This document shows, piece after piece, positions 27,497 to 35,563 of a DNA stretch of 64,000 bases. Numbering within the stretch: the stretch's first letter is position 1; the number at the start of each line of letters is the position of its first letter. This stretch comes from an uncultured Croceitalea sp. (lineage in GTDB: Bacteria; Bacteroidota; Bacteroidia; Flavobacteriales; Flavobacteriaceae): positions 88,767 to 152,766 of the forward strand of contig CANNDD010000009.1 in assembly GCA_947503285.1 (NCBI GenBank), written 5' to 3'. Position numbers and translations under genes: made by a program. Below the pieces are notes generated by a model that did not search any database, was not told where the DNA came from, and worked only from the letters and a program-made list of their open reading frames with translations.

Positions 27497-28789
27497 TTAT
27501 TGTTTCGATTTTAGATATTCAATTTCGTTCTTAAGCTGTAGTACATGCAGTGTCAATTCTTCAATTTTTTCAAGGAGTAGCCTGTTCATTTCACCCAATT
27601 CAATTCCGTTTGCCATCACTTCGTTAGCAGAAGGTATATTAGGCAAATGCCCTTTTTCGTCGATGTGTTCTTGAATCTCTTCTAAAGTGGGCAGGTCATA
27701 ACCTTCTTTGAATACATAATCGGGCCATGTTTCTTGGTCTACACGTACTTCACGGGCACGGACGTGGCCTTCAATTGCCAGTTTATAGCCGTTTGGTACC
27801 GTTGCACGGCCGATAGCGACTTCGCCAGAGTAACTTGCAGTGGTATTGACCTCTGACCAAATAGATGATCCATTTGATGTACTGCCGCCAGAGCTTAAAG
27901 TGGTAAAATTGATTGTAGGAGCACTCACTGAACTGATATTTACAGGACTTGCATTATCATAAGCTGCTACTGAAATATTGTATTGTGTTTGTTCATTTAA
28001 CCCTGCTATTGTAGTGGTGGTCGTGATAACGTCCTTAATTTCTATTCCGTTATTGTAAACTTTATAACCCGCTACATTTCCTCCCCCATTATCCGATGAA
28101 GCGGACCAGGCAATATCAGCCGAATTTTCAGTGATATTTGTAACTACCAAGTTGGTAGGAATAGTAGGAGCCTGATTATCCCCACCATTTTCTATCCTAA
28201 ATAGTTCTATGGCATTGACTAAGGCATCATTATCTTGATTTGTGAACTTAATGACCAAACTACCCCCACTAATATTGACTACCCTATTAATTTTTGCAAC
28301 CTTCTTGGCCCCGTCCATAGGGTTTGTACTTGGTAATGCTGCCTCTGTCATAATGTTATAATCATCAAAAACATATTGTCCATTATTGATGTCTATATCA
28401 AAGATTCGGGTATTCCAATTAGTGTTGATTACCCCGTGGTAAGGTTCCGCAAAATGAAGGATAATTCGGTATTGGTGCATATCAGATAAGTTGTTAAAGG
28501 TGTAATTGAAATCGATTTCGCCATGATTGCCATTTCTATTCAAAAGTCTAGACTTTAAATAGGGCTCACTTAGCTCAGGAGATACATAACTGAGATGTGT
28601 CAAACTACTGGAAAAAGAACTGAACGAAACATCCGAATTAGAAGTATCGGCATCATAAACCAGACCATCAGCACCTGTTACTTGATTTCCGCCGCAGTTT
28701 ATTCTTTTGATTAAGGTCTCTTGTTGACCATAACTACAGGTCAAGGAAAGGATAAGAATAAGGAGTGTTGTAAAAAGGGATGCTTTCAT
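27497..28789 (-). CDS. Secreted malectin-like/FN3 protein with shared fibre-like C-terminal domain (paralogue 1)
   Basis: The start is ATG 28789; a TTG 9 nt upstream was rejected. The 430-aa product has a signal peptide ending near SYGQ, a malectin-like carbohydrate-binding domain (INCGGNQV at the start, then YRIILHFAEPYHG, ending VNAIELFRIE), one FN3 domain, and the same ~120-residue C-terminal fibre-like domain (VRAREVRVDQETWPDYVF, GHLPNIPSANEV, MNRLLLEKIEELTLHVLQL). It is the first gene of the RHS operon. A role in binding envelope or extracellular polysaccharide is inferred. Confidence 0.75.
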   Translation of the reverse strand: MKASLFTTLLILILSLTCSYGQQETLIKRINCGGNQVTGADGLVYDADTSNSDVSFSSFSSSLTHLSYVSPELSEPYLKSRLLNRNGNHGEIDFNYTFNNLSDMHQYRIILHFAEPYHGVINTNWNTRIFDIDINNGQYVFDDYNIMTEAALPSTNPMDGAKKVAKINRVVNISGGSLVIKFTNQDNDALVNAIELFRIENGGDNQAPTIPTNLVVTNITENSADIAWSASSDNGGGNVAGYKVYNNGIEIKDVITTTTTIAGLNEQTQYNISVAAYDNASPVNISSVSAPTINFTTLSSGGSTSNGSSIWSEVNTTASYSGEVAIGRATVPNGYKLAIEGHVRAREVRVDQETWPDYVFKEGYDLPTLEEIQEHIDEKGHLPNIPSANEVMANGIELGEMNRLLLEKIEELTLHVLQLKNEIEYLKSKQ

Positions 28790-29206
28790 TTTGAACAATA
28801 GATTTTAGTTAGAACCAATCAAAGGATTCTATCAAAATACTATCGTAATAGAAATTTACTTGAGGCGACTTTTTGAAAGTGACAAGTTGATTGGTTGTTG
28901 GCCTAAAGCTAAGAGATCTATGTTTCAGCGAATTGCATAAAAACCATAGAATATATATGGGTTTTATATGGTCTAATTTTGGGTTTATGGAATAGATTGG
29001 ATTTCAATAGATTACGATTTTCTGAACTTTGTAAACCGATTACGAATTGGAAGATTTAACTTTTTTTTAATACATAAAATCCTTGTAAAGAAATCTTGCC
29101 CTCTTCAGAAATCGGTTTTTTTGCTTCACCTGCAATGAAGAGGAATCATCATTTTCTATGAGTGATAATCCATAGGTAAATTCGCTCAATTGATGCGATC
29201 AAACCA
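28790..29206. other. Intergenic region upstream of the RHS operon
   Basis: There are about 420 bases without a credible gene between the operon's first gene and yebC. It must contain the operon promoter on the minus strand, but I found no clean TTG/TAnnTTTG pair. AAAACCAT near 28940 and ATGGGTTTT near 28960 form a small inverted repeat. Confidence 0.5.
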
Positions 29207-29233
29207 AAAAAGGCGCCACTTGGACGCCCTTTT
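29207..29233 (-). terminator. Terminator of yebC
   Basis: Read on the minus strand: AAAGG-CGTC (one bulged G), loop, GGCGCCTTTTTT. A GC stem followed by a T-run, 22 nt after the yebC stop. Confidence 0.65.
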
Positions 29234-29255
29234 ATCTTCAAAAGAAAATCATTTT

Positions 29256-29966
29256 CTATTCCTTCATCGTATGATACACGTTCTGCACATCATCATCTTC
29301 CTCAATTTTTTCCAATAGCTTTTCCACATCCGCTATCTGTTCTTCGTTCAGTTCCTTGGTCACTTGCGGAATGCGTTCAAAACCTGAGGATAATATTTCA
29401 ATTTCACGTGCTTCCAATTCTTTCTGGATATCGCCAAAACTTTCAAATGGCGCGTAGATCAAGATGCCATCATCATCAACAAAAACCTCTTCCGCCCCAA
29501 AATCAATAAGCTCCAATTCGAGTTCTTCAGGGTCTAGCCCTTCGCCATTGATCCTAAAATTACAGGTATGGTCAAACATGAACTCCACGGAACCTGAAGT
29601 GCCTAAACTACCATTACACTTATTAAAGTAACTGCGAACATTTGCCACGGTTCGCGTATTATTGTCCGTTGCAGTTTCAATCAATATGGCAATACCATGT
29701 GGGGCATAACCTTCAAACAATACTTCTTTGTAATCGCCCTGGCTCTTATCAGAAGCCCGTTTAATGGCCCTTTCAATATTGTCTTTGGGCATATTGACGG
29801 CCTTGGCGTTCTGTATGACCGCCCTTAAACGGGAATTGCCATCTGGATCAGGACCACCTTCTTTTACCGCCATGACAATGTCTTTGCCAATTCTTGTAAA
29901 GGCTTTCGACATGGCTGCCCAGCGTTTCATTTTACGTGCTTTTCTAAACTCAAAAGCTCTACCCAT
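29256..29966 (-). CDS. yebC: YebC/PmpR/TACO1-family protein
   Basis: This 236-aa protein has the N-terminal MGRAFEFRKARKMKRWAAMS and GKDIVMAVKEGGPDPDGNSR signatures and NMPKDNIERAIKRA, typical of this three-domain family. Members have been described as DNA-binding regulators and, more recently, as translation factors that relieve ribosome stalling. The length is normal. It is the last gene of a minus-strand run starting at gcvT. Confidence 0.95.
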   Translation of the reverse strand: MGRAFEFRKARKMKRWAAMSKAFTRIGKDIVMAVKEGGPDPDGNSRLRAVIQNAKAVNMPKDNIERAIKRASDKSQGDYKEVLFEGYAPHGIAILIETATDNNTRTVANVRSYFNKCNGSLGTSGSVEFMFDHTCNFRINGEGLDPEELELELIDFGAEEVFVDDDGILIYAPFESFGDIQKELEAREIEILSSGFERIPQVTKELNEEQIADVEKLLEKIEEDDDVQNVYHTMKE

Positions 29967-30039
29967 AACGTCTATTGATTAAAATGAGAACAACAAATGT
30001 ACTAAAACACATAGCACTGACAAATACCGATTTCTGTCT

Positions 30040-30324
30040 TTACGAGGTCATCAAAAACTCGATTTTTTTAGCCAGATCGATGTCTTTTTGGGTTACCCCA
30101 CCCGCATCATGGGTATTCAACTTAATAGTCAACGAATTATAGACGTTTTCCCATTCTGGATGATGGTTTTGCGCCTCACACTCAAATGCTATTCTTGTCA
30201 TTGAGGCAAAAGCTTCTTTAAAGTCCTTGAACTTATACGATTTTGTAATGAAGCCCTTTTTATATTCCCAACCTCTCAATTCTAAAAGTAGTTCCGTAAT
30301 CTGTGACTCGTTTAATTTATCCAT
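30040..30324 (-). CDS. phhB: 4a-hydroxytetrahydrobiopterin dehydratase (pterin carbinolamine dehydratase)
   Basis: This is a 94-aa enzyme of the PCD family. It carries the active-site segment CEAQNHHPEWENVYN, with the three-His/Trp arrangement, and the dimer motif LTIKLNTHDAGGVTQKDIDLA. It regenerates tetrahydrobiopterin for aromatic amino-acid hydroxylation; no hydroxylase gene is nearby. It starts 12 nt after the SDR gene. Confidence 0.92.
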   Translation of the reverse strand: MDKLNESQITELLLELRGWEYKKGFITKSYKFKDFKEAFASMTRIAFECEAQNHHPEWENVYNSLTIKLNTHDAGGVTQKDIDLAKKIEFLMTS

Positions 30325-30335
30325 ATTCTTGTTTT

Positions 30336-31157
30336 TTATTCTACTGCCAAATGATGGTCGATAACTTCTTGATAGGTGATGCGAAGATTTTTGGGCAATC
30401 GATTTTCTTTTGGCAGTGCGGCCAAGTACCTATCTTCATTGGTAGTATACACTTTTTTCAACAGCGGGTGATAATTGCCCAAACGTTTGATGACTTCTTT
30501 GATAAAATCTTCATGATGCACCAAATCCATACTGCCTAAATGAAAAATACCATATTTATCGCGATTTATCAAATAGTGCACTTGCTGGGTCAGCCGATCA
30601 TCATTGGTGACATTGATGATGAGGTTCGGAAATACTTCTATGGGTTCATTGGCGGTAAGTTGTGATTTTAGATCCCGTACCCGAGGTGATGTATTTCCAA
30701 AAACCATGGGTACCCTTAAGATCCCCATTTTCTTTTTCGACATACGCATCATCATATTCTCAATACGAATTTTCAACCTTCCGTAAACACTTTCTGAAAG
30801 TGTTTTGTCATTCTCGTAAGAAGGATACTTACTGTAAGCATCGAAAACATTGGCCGAAGAGATGAAGTATAGCTTGCATTCACGCTTTGATACATATTCC
30901 ATTAAATGGATATGGGCTTGAACCTGGGCCGTAAAGTCACCCCGTAAAGCCGATATGACGTAATCTGGCCTTACGGCTTCCAAAACGTCAAAAATATCAT
31001 CTTCTTGAAGGTCATACTCGTAGAATTGTCTGTTGTCTTGAAATGAGGAATTGTTGAAATAGGTACCATAGGTGTCATAATAATTGCACAACTCCCTATA
31101 AAGAGCATGGCCAATGAAACCGCTACCACCGAGTATGAGGATTTTCTTTTTCTTCAA
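30336..31157 (-). CDS. NAD(P)-dependent extended SDR (RmlD-like)
   Basis: This 273-aa Rossmann protein has ILGGSGFIGHALYREL near the N-terminus for NAD(P) binding. The usual YxxxK is present as VYGRLKI, preceded by the catalytic-Ser region FISSANVFDAYSKYPSYEND. The overall pattern is of dTDP-4-dehydrorhamnose reductase-like proteins. The substrate is unknown. The start codon directly follows the glutaminase stop with no spacer. Confidence 0.8.
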   Translation of the reverse strand: MKKKKILILGGSGFIGHALYRELCNYYDTYGTYFNNSSFQDNRQFYEYDLQEDDIFDVLEAVRPDYVISALRGDFTAQVQAHIHLMEYVSKRECKLYFISSANVFDAYSKYPSYENDKTLSESVYGRLKIRIENMMMRMSKKKMGILRVPMVFGNTSPRVRDLKSQLTANEPIEVFPNLIINVTNDDRLTQQVHYLINRDKYGIFHLGSMDLVHHEDFIKEVIKRLGNYHPLLKKVYTTNEDRYLAALPKENRLPKNLRITYQEVIDHHLAVE

Positions 31158-32072
31158 TTAAAATATGGATAAGCCCGTTTTTGTGGTCAACTTTTCTAGG
31201 GCGCGCATTCCTAGCTTTGAATTTCCTTTGTCGTTCAATCCCGGCGACCATGTCGCAACACAAAATTCATTGGGTAAAAGTGCTACGATACCCCCACCTA
31301 CGCCGCTTTTACCCGGTAAACCAACTTCAAAGGCAAATTCACCCGCCTCATCGTAGAATCCACAGGTAAGCATAATGGCATTAATCCGTTTTATCTGATA
31401 TATTTTTAAATAGTGTTGATTTCTAAGGCATTTGCCATGGTTCATAAAAATATAAAACACTTTGACCAATTGTTCGCAAGAAAGTGTTAACGAACACATA
31501 TAAAAATAAAGATCTAATACGGTTTCCACATCATTGGTAAGGTTTCCGTAAGACTTTATAAGGTATGCCGCGGCATAATTCTTAAATCCCGTCTTTTTCT
31601 CAGATTGGGCGACCGCTTCGTCATAAGTAATGGTCGGGTCATCTGCGATTTGTTGTACAAACGTCAAAAAATCTTGTTTAGGCGCATTCAGTTTTGAAAC
31701 CAAAATATCACAAATAACAATGGCCCCGGCATTAATCAAGGGGTTTCGAGGGATACCGTTTTCCATTTCCAATAAAGAAAGATGGTTAAAGGGATCTCCC
31801 GAAGGTTCGACGCCCACTCGTTGCCATAGGTGGTCTCCTTCCAAATCAAACGCTTTGGCCAAGGCCAGTACTTTAGAGATACTTTGAATGGAAAATCGCT
31901 CATTTGAATCACCCGCCGAAAAACTGTTCCCATCTGCATCCAACAAAGTAATACCAAACTTTTTGGCACTTACCTTTGACAACTCAGGAATATAAGAAGC
32001 CACTTTTCCCCTTTCTTCTGCAGTATTTGCCTCTTTGGCAATGGTATCAATGATGTGTTGAAAATCTATCAT
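31158..32072 (-). CDS. glsA: Glutaminase (serine-dependent beta-lactamase fold)
   Basis: Hydrolyses glutamine to glutamate and ammonia. The catalytic SxxK is in [15 protein letters not shown], and other family motifs are [19 protein letters not shown] and [14 protein letters not shown]. At 304 aa it has the normal length. The start overlaps the gcvT stop by 4 nt (ATGA). Confidence 0.95.
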   Translation of the reverse strand: MIDFQHIIDTIAKEANTAEERGKVASYIPELSKVSAKKFGITLLDADGNSFSAGDSNERFSIQSISKVLALAKAFDLEGDHLWQRVGVEPSGDPFNHLSLLEMENGIPRNPLINAGAIVICDILVSKLNAPKQDFLTFVQQIADDPTITYDEAVAQSEKKTGFKNYAAAYLIKSYGNLTNDVETVLDLYFYMCSLTLSCEQLVKVFYIFMNHGKCLRNQHYLKIYQIKRINAIMLTCGFYDEAGEFAFEVGLPGKSGVGGGIVALLPNEFCVATWSPGLNDKGNSKLGMRALEKLTTKTGLSIF

Positions 32073-33157
32073 TGACCTTTATAAAATGGTAGCTTGACAA
32101 TTGTTGCGGGCACTGATTTTTTTCGTATTTGGATATGGATTTTCTCACCTTGTCTTGAAAAGGGTTTGCTTACATAACCCAATCCGATTCCAATGCCCAA
32201 CGAAGGTGCCATGGTACCCGAGGTCACCTGACCTATTGCATTTTGTTCGGTGTCGGTGATAGTGTACCCATGTCTCGGTATGGCCTTTTGATCCATTTCA
32301 AAAGCGACCAGCTTTCTGGTCACACCTGCCTCCTTTTGTTCGGCCAAAGCTTCATGGTTGACGAAATCTTTAGTGAATTTGGTGACCCATCCGAGTCCGG
32401 CCTCCAGTGGCGAAGTGGTGTCATCGATATCGTTTCCATATAGGCAATATCCCATTTCCAACCTTAAGGTGTCCCTAGCGGCCAGTCCGATTGGCTTAAT
32501 TCCAAAATCCTTTCCAGCCTCCAAAACCTTATCCCAGACTTGTTTCACTTCCGAGTTTTTACAATAGATCTCAAATCCGCCAGAACCCGTATAGCCTGTA
32601 GCGGAGATGATTACATGTTCAACGCCTGCAAAATCACCGACCACGAAATTGTAGAACTTAATTTCCGATAAATCATAGGAGGATAATGATTGCATAGCTT
32701 CAACAGCTTTTGGCCCTTGTATGGCAAGCAAGGAATACTCGTCGGATAAGTTTCGCATTGTTGCCCCGATAGAAGTGTTATATGTTGAGATATGCTGCCA
32801 GTCTTTTTCGATATTGGAAGCATTAACCACGAGTAGAAACGTTTCTTCCTTTATCTGATAGATGATCAAATCATCAACAATACCACCCGTTTCATTTGGT
32901 AGACAACTGTATTGTGCTTTTCCTACGGTAAGTTTTGTCGCATCGTTAGAACTTACTTTTTGTATGAGATTTAGTGCATTTGGACCTTCGATCAAAAATT
33001 CCCCCATGTGTGAAACATCAAAAACGCCAACAGCTTTTCTAACCGTTTCATGTTCAAGGGTTACCCCTTCATAGGAAACAGGCATGGTAAAACCTGCAAA
33101 GGGCACCATTTTTGCCCCTAAATCGATATGGGTTTGCGTAAGTGCGGTATTTTTCAT
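32069..33157 (-). CDS. gcvT: Glycine cleavage system T protein (aminomethyltransferase)
   Basis: Start chosen at ATG 33157 ([20 protein letters not shown]), which is the family N-terminus; the 34 upstream in-frame codons look non-coding. The 362-aa product has [35 protein letters not shown] and [20 protein letters not shown], the folate-binding and dimer signatures. It transfers the aminomethyl carbon of glycine to tetrahydrofolate. gcvP and gcvH are not in the window. No glycine riboswitch structure is evident upstream. Confidence 0.95.
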   Translation of the reverse strand: MKNTALTQTHIDLGAKMVPFAGFTMPVSYEGVTLEHETVRKAVGVFDVSHMGEFLIEGPNALNLIQKVSSNDATKLTVGKAQYSCLPNETGGIVDDLIIYQIKEETFLLVVNASNIEKDWQHISTYNTSIGATMRNLSDEYSLLAIQGPKAVEAMQSLSSYDLSEIKFYNFVVGDFAGVEHVIISATGYTGSGGFEIYCKNSEVKQVWDKVLEAGKDFGIKPIGLAARDTLRLEMGYCLYGNDIDDTTSPLEAGLGWVTKFTKDFVNHEALAEQKEAGVTRKLVAFEMDQKAIPRHGYTITDTEQNAIGQVTSGTMAPSLGIGIGLGYVSKPFSRQGEKIHIQIRKKSVPATIVKLPFYKGQ

Positions 33158-33307
33158 CTGTTGATAGTTATTGTATTTTATTTGACCAACTTGATCTGCA
33201 ATCAAATACTGAAGTGGATTTGAAAAAATCGTATCTACCCAGTCCATTGGTCTTCGCAAAAATATTGAAATAATGGTGTGGGATTCCTACCAAACCATTT
33301 GTTTTAT

Positions 33308-33329
33308 AAAAAAAAGGGATTCCTTTTTT
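33308..33329 (-). terminator. Terminator of the thr operon
   Basis: AAAAAAGG (33310-33317) pairs with CCTTTTTT (33322-33329), with A/T tracts on both sides, 12 nt after the thrC stop. Confidence 0.6.
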
Positions 33330-33340
33330 GAAAAAAAGCC

Positions 33341-34633
33341 TCAACTATCCTTTAAAATAGATTTTAATTCACCATAAGTTGCTATTTGTGTGGCCACTTT
33401 CTCCTTACCCATTATCGATTTTATCCGTGGTGGAATTTCAAGGGTTATGTCAAGGTTGTTCTCAACAACATCCAAAAACTTTATGGGATGGGCGGTCTCT
33501 AAAAAGATGCCGTATGTATTGGCATGTGTTTCTTGATATTTTTTCAACCCCAAATAGCCAACCGCCCCATGGGGGTCCATGACATAACCAGTTTTCTTAT
33601 AAACCGATTTCATTGCTTGCTTTGTGGTATCATCGTCAAAGGCATATGAAGAGAGGTTTTTGGCCAGCAACTCAAAATCATTGTGGTACAAATGTCGAAT
33701 ACGAATAAAATTACTTGGGTCACCGACATCCATTGCATTTGAAATGGTAACTGAAGAGGGTTTTGGTCGATATGAACCGGAGGCCATAAATTGCGGAACG
33801 GTATCATTGATATTGGTTGCGGCAATGAAATGGTTCACGGGCATACCCAATCGTTGGGCTACCATACCCGCGCATATATTACCGAAATTACCTGATGGTA
33901 TTGAAAATACGATTTCTTTATGTTGCATCTTGGCTTGCTTGTAGGCAAATAGGAAATAGAACAGCTGCGGCAACCATCTCGCCACATTGATACTATTGGC
34001 AGAGGTCAGTTTTTTTGAGGTGGTGATGTCCTTATCCAAAAACGCCGTTTTGACCATAGTCTGGCAATCATCAAAAGTACCATCCACTTCGATGGCCTTG
34101 ATATTTCGACCTAAAGTGGTCAGTTGCTTTTCTTGTATTTCACTCACTTTTCCACTCGGATATAGAATAACGACTTTAACCCCCTCTACACCTAAGAATC
34201 CGTTTGCCACTGCCCCTCCCGTGTCGCCGGAAGTAGCCACTAACACGGTAACTTCTTCTCCTTCTTTTGAAAAACAACCTAAGCAATTGGCCATAAAACG
34301 GGCGCCTACATCTTTAAAGGCCATTGTCGGACCGTGAAAAAGTTCGAGCGTACCAACGTTATCTTCGATGTCAACTACGGGAAAGTCAAAATCTAAAACC
34401 CGCTCTAGTATTGACTGAAGTTGTGTATCGGTAATATCTTCTGAGACAAATTGGTGTATCGCTTTAAATGCGATCCCTTGATTTGATAGGGATGCGATGT
34501 TTTCAAAAAAGGAGGTGGGTAGGGGAGTAATGTGTTCAGGAAAGTACAATCCTTTATCGGGTGCAATGCCTGCTACCACTGCATCTTTGAATGAAACCTT
34601 CTCAGTAGGGTTATTTAAGCTATGGAACTTCAT
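33341..34633 (-). CDS. thrC: Threonine synthase
   Basis: This 430-aa PLP enzyme converts O-phosphohomoserine to threonine. The PLP lysine lies in HGPTMAFKDVGARF, and the phosphate-binding loop is ATSGDTGGAVANGF. IPSGNFGNICAG is also typical. It is the last gene of thrABC, 4 nt after thrB. Confidence 0.96.
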   Translation of the reverse strand: MKFHSLNNPTEKVSFKDAVVAGIAPDKGLYFPEHITPLPTSFFENIASLSNQGIAFKAIHQFVSEDITDTQLQSILERVLDFDFPVVDIEDNVGTLELFHGPTMAFKDVGARFMANCLGCFSKEGEEVTVLVATSGDTGGAVANGFLGVEGVKVVILYPSGKVSEIQEKQLTTLGRNIKAIEVDGTFDDCQTMVKTAFLDKDITTSKKLTSANSINVARWLPQLFYFLFAYKQAKMQHKEIVFSIPSGNFGNICAGMVAQRLGMPVNHFIAATNINDTVPQFMASGSYRPKPSSVTISNAMDVGDPSNFIRIRHLYHNDFELLAKNLSSYAFDDDTTKQAMKSVYKKTGYVMDPHGAVGYLGLKKYQETHANTYGIFLETAHPIKFLDVVENNLDITLEIPPRIKSIMGKEKVATQIATYGELKSILKDS

Positions 34634-34637
34634 TTGG

Positions 34638-35561
34638 TCAGTTTATTTGTTTTATCCCTTGGGGGCAAATACTAGAGACATGTGTTTCATAATTCAATCC
34701 AATCCCGTGATAGACGGCGGCCATATTGCTTGCTACTTTTTGTGCCGTAGCTTCACCTTTGCTCAACGCAAAAATAGAAGGCCCTGAGCCAGAAATTCCA
34801 CATCCTAAAGCTCCCGCTTCCAATGATCTTGATTTTATTTCATCAAAACCAGGAATCAAAATGGAACGGATCGGCTCAATGACGTGATCTTCCAACGACC
34901 GACCGATTAGATCATAGTCTTCAGTGAATAGCCCGGCAATCAAACCTCCAAGGTTTCCCCATTGTTTTATTCCTTTTTCAAGGGATATGTTGGCTTTTAA
35001 AACTTTTCTTGAATCGGATGTCTTAATTTCAATTTGTGGATGTATGACCGTTGCAAACAACGCCTTAGGTGTATGAACAGAGACAATATCCAAGGGGTCG
35101 TAGCTTCTGACCAGTGTAAAACCGCCATAAATTGCTGGCGCGACATTATCTGCATGGGCAACGTTACTGGCCAGTTTTTCCCCTTGCATGGCAAACGTGA
35201 CCAATTCTTGTTTTGAAAAAGGTCTTTTTAAAAGCTCATTTATGGCCCAAACTACCCCGGCAGCACTCGCAGCACTACTACCGATACCACTGCCAGGTTT
35301 TATCCTTTTATAAATCTCAATTTCAAAACCGCCTTCATAGTTGCTTTTTTCCAACAAAGCGGACGCTGCTACTCCCGCAACATTTTTATTGGTTTCCATA
35401 GGAAGTTGCTGCCCTTCGATTTTTGAAATCCTGATTTCAGGGGACTTCGTTTTTCGAACCACCATTTCATCGCCTACGCTTTCAAGTGCCAGGCCGAGTA
35501 CATCGAATCCGCAGGAGACATTGGCTATAGTAGCGGGACAAAATATTTTGATCTCATTCAT
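34638..35561 (-). CDS. thrB: Homoserine kinase (GHMP family)
   Basis: This 307-aa kinase has the ATP-binding GHMP motif RIKPGSGIGSSAASAAG, the N-terminal FCPATIANVSCGFDVLGLAL, and the C-terminal GCGISGSGPSIFAL. It phosphorylates homoserine for ThrC. It lies 2 nt after thrA and 4 nt before thrC. Confidence 0.96.
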   Translation of the reverse strand: MNEIKIFCPATIANVSCGFDVLGLALESVGDEMVVRKTKSPEIRISKIEGQQLPMETNKNVAGVAASALLEKSNYEGGFEIEIYKRIKPGSGIGSSAASAAGVVWAINELLKRPFSKQELVTFAMQGEKLASNVAHADNVAPAIYGGFTLVRSYDPLDIVSVHTPKALFATVIHPQIEIKTSDSRKVLKANISLEKGIKQWGNLGGLIAGLFTEDYDLIGRSLEDHVIEPIRSILIPGFDEIKSRSLEAGALGCGISGSGPSIFALSKGEATAQKVASNMAAVYHGIGLNYETHVSSICPQGIKQIN

Positions 35562-35563
35562 AA

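Noticed and set aside
33158..33340. Possible glycine riboswitch before gcvT
   Set aside because: No conserved glycine-aptamer core seen; the stretch is short and AT-rich, and is mostly the thrC terminator.
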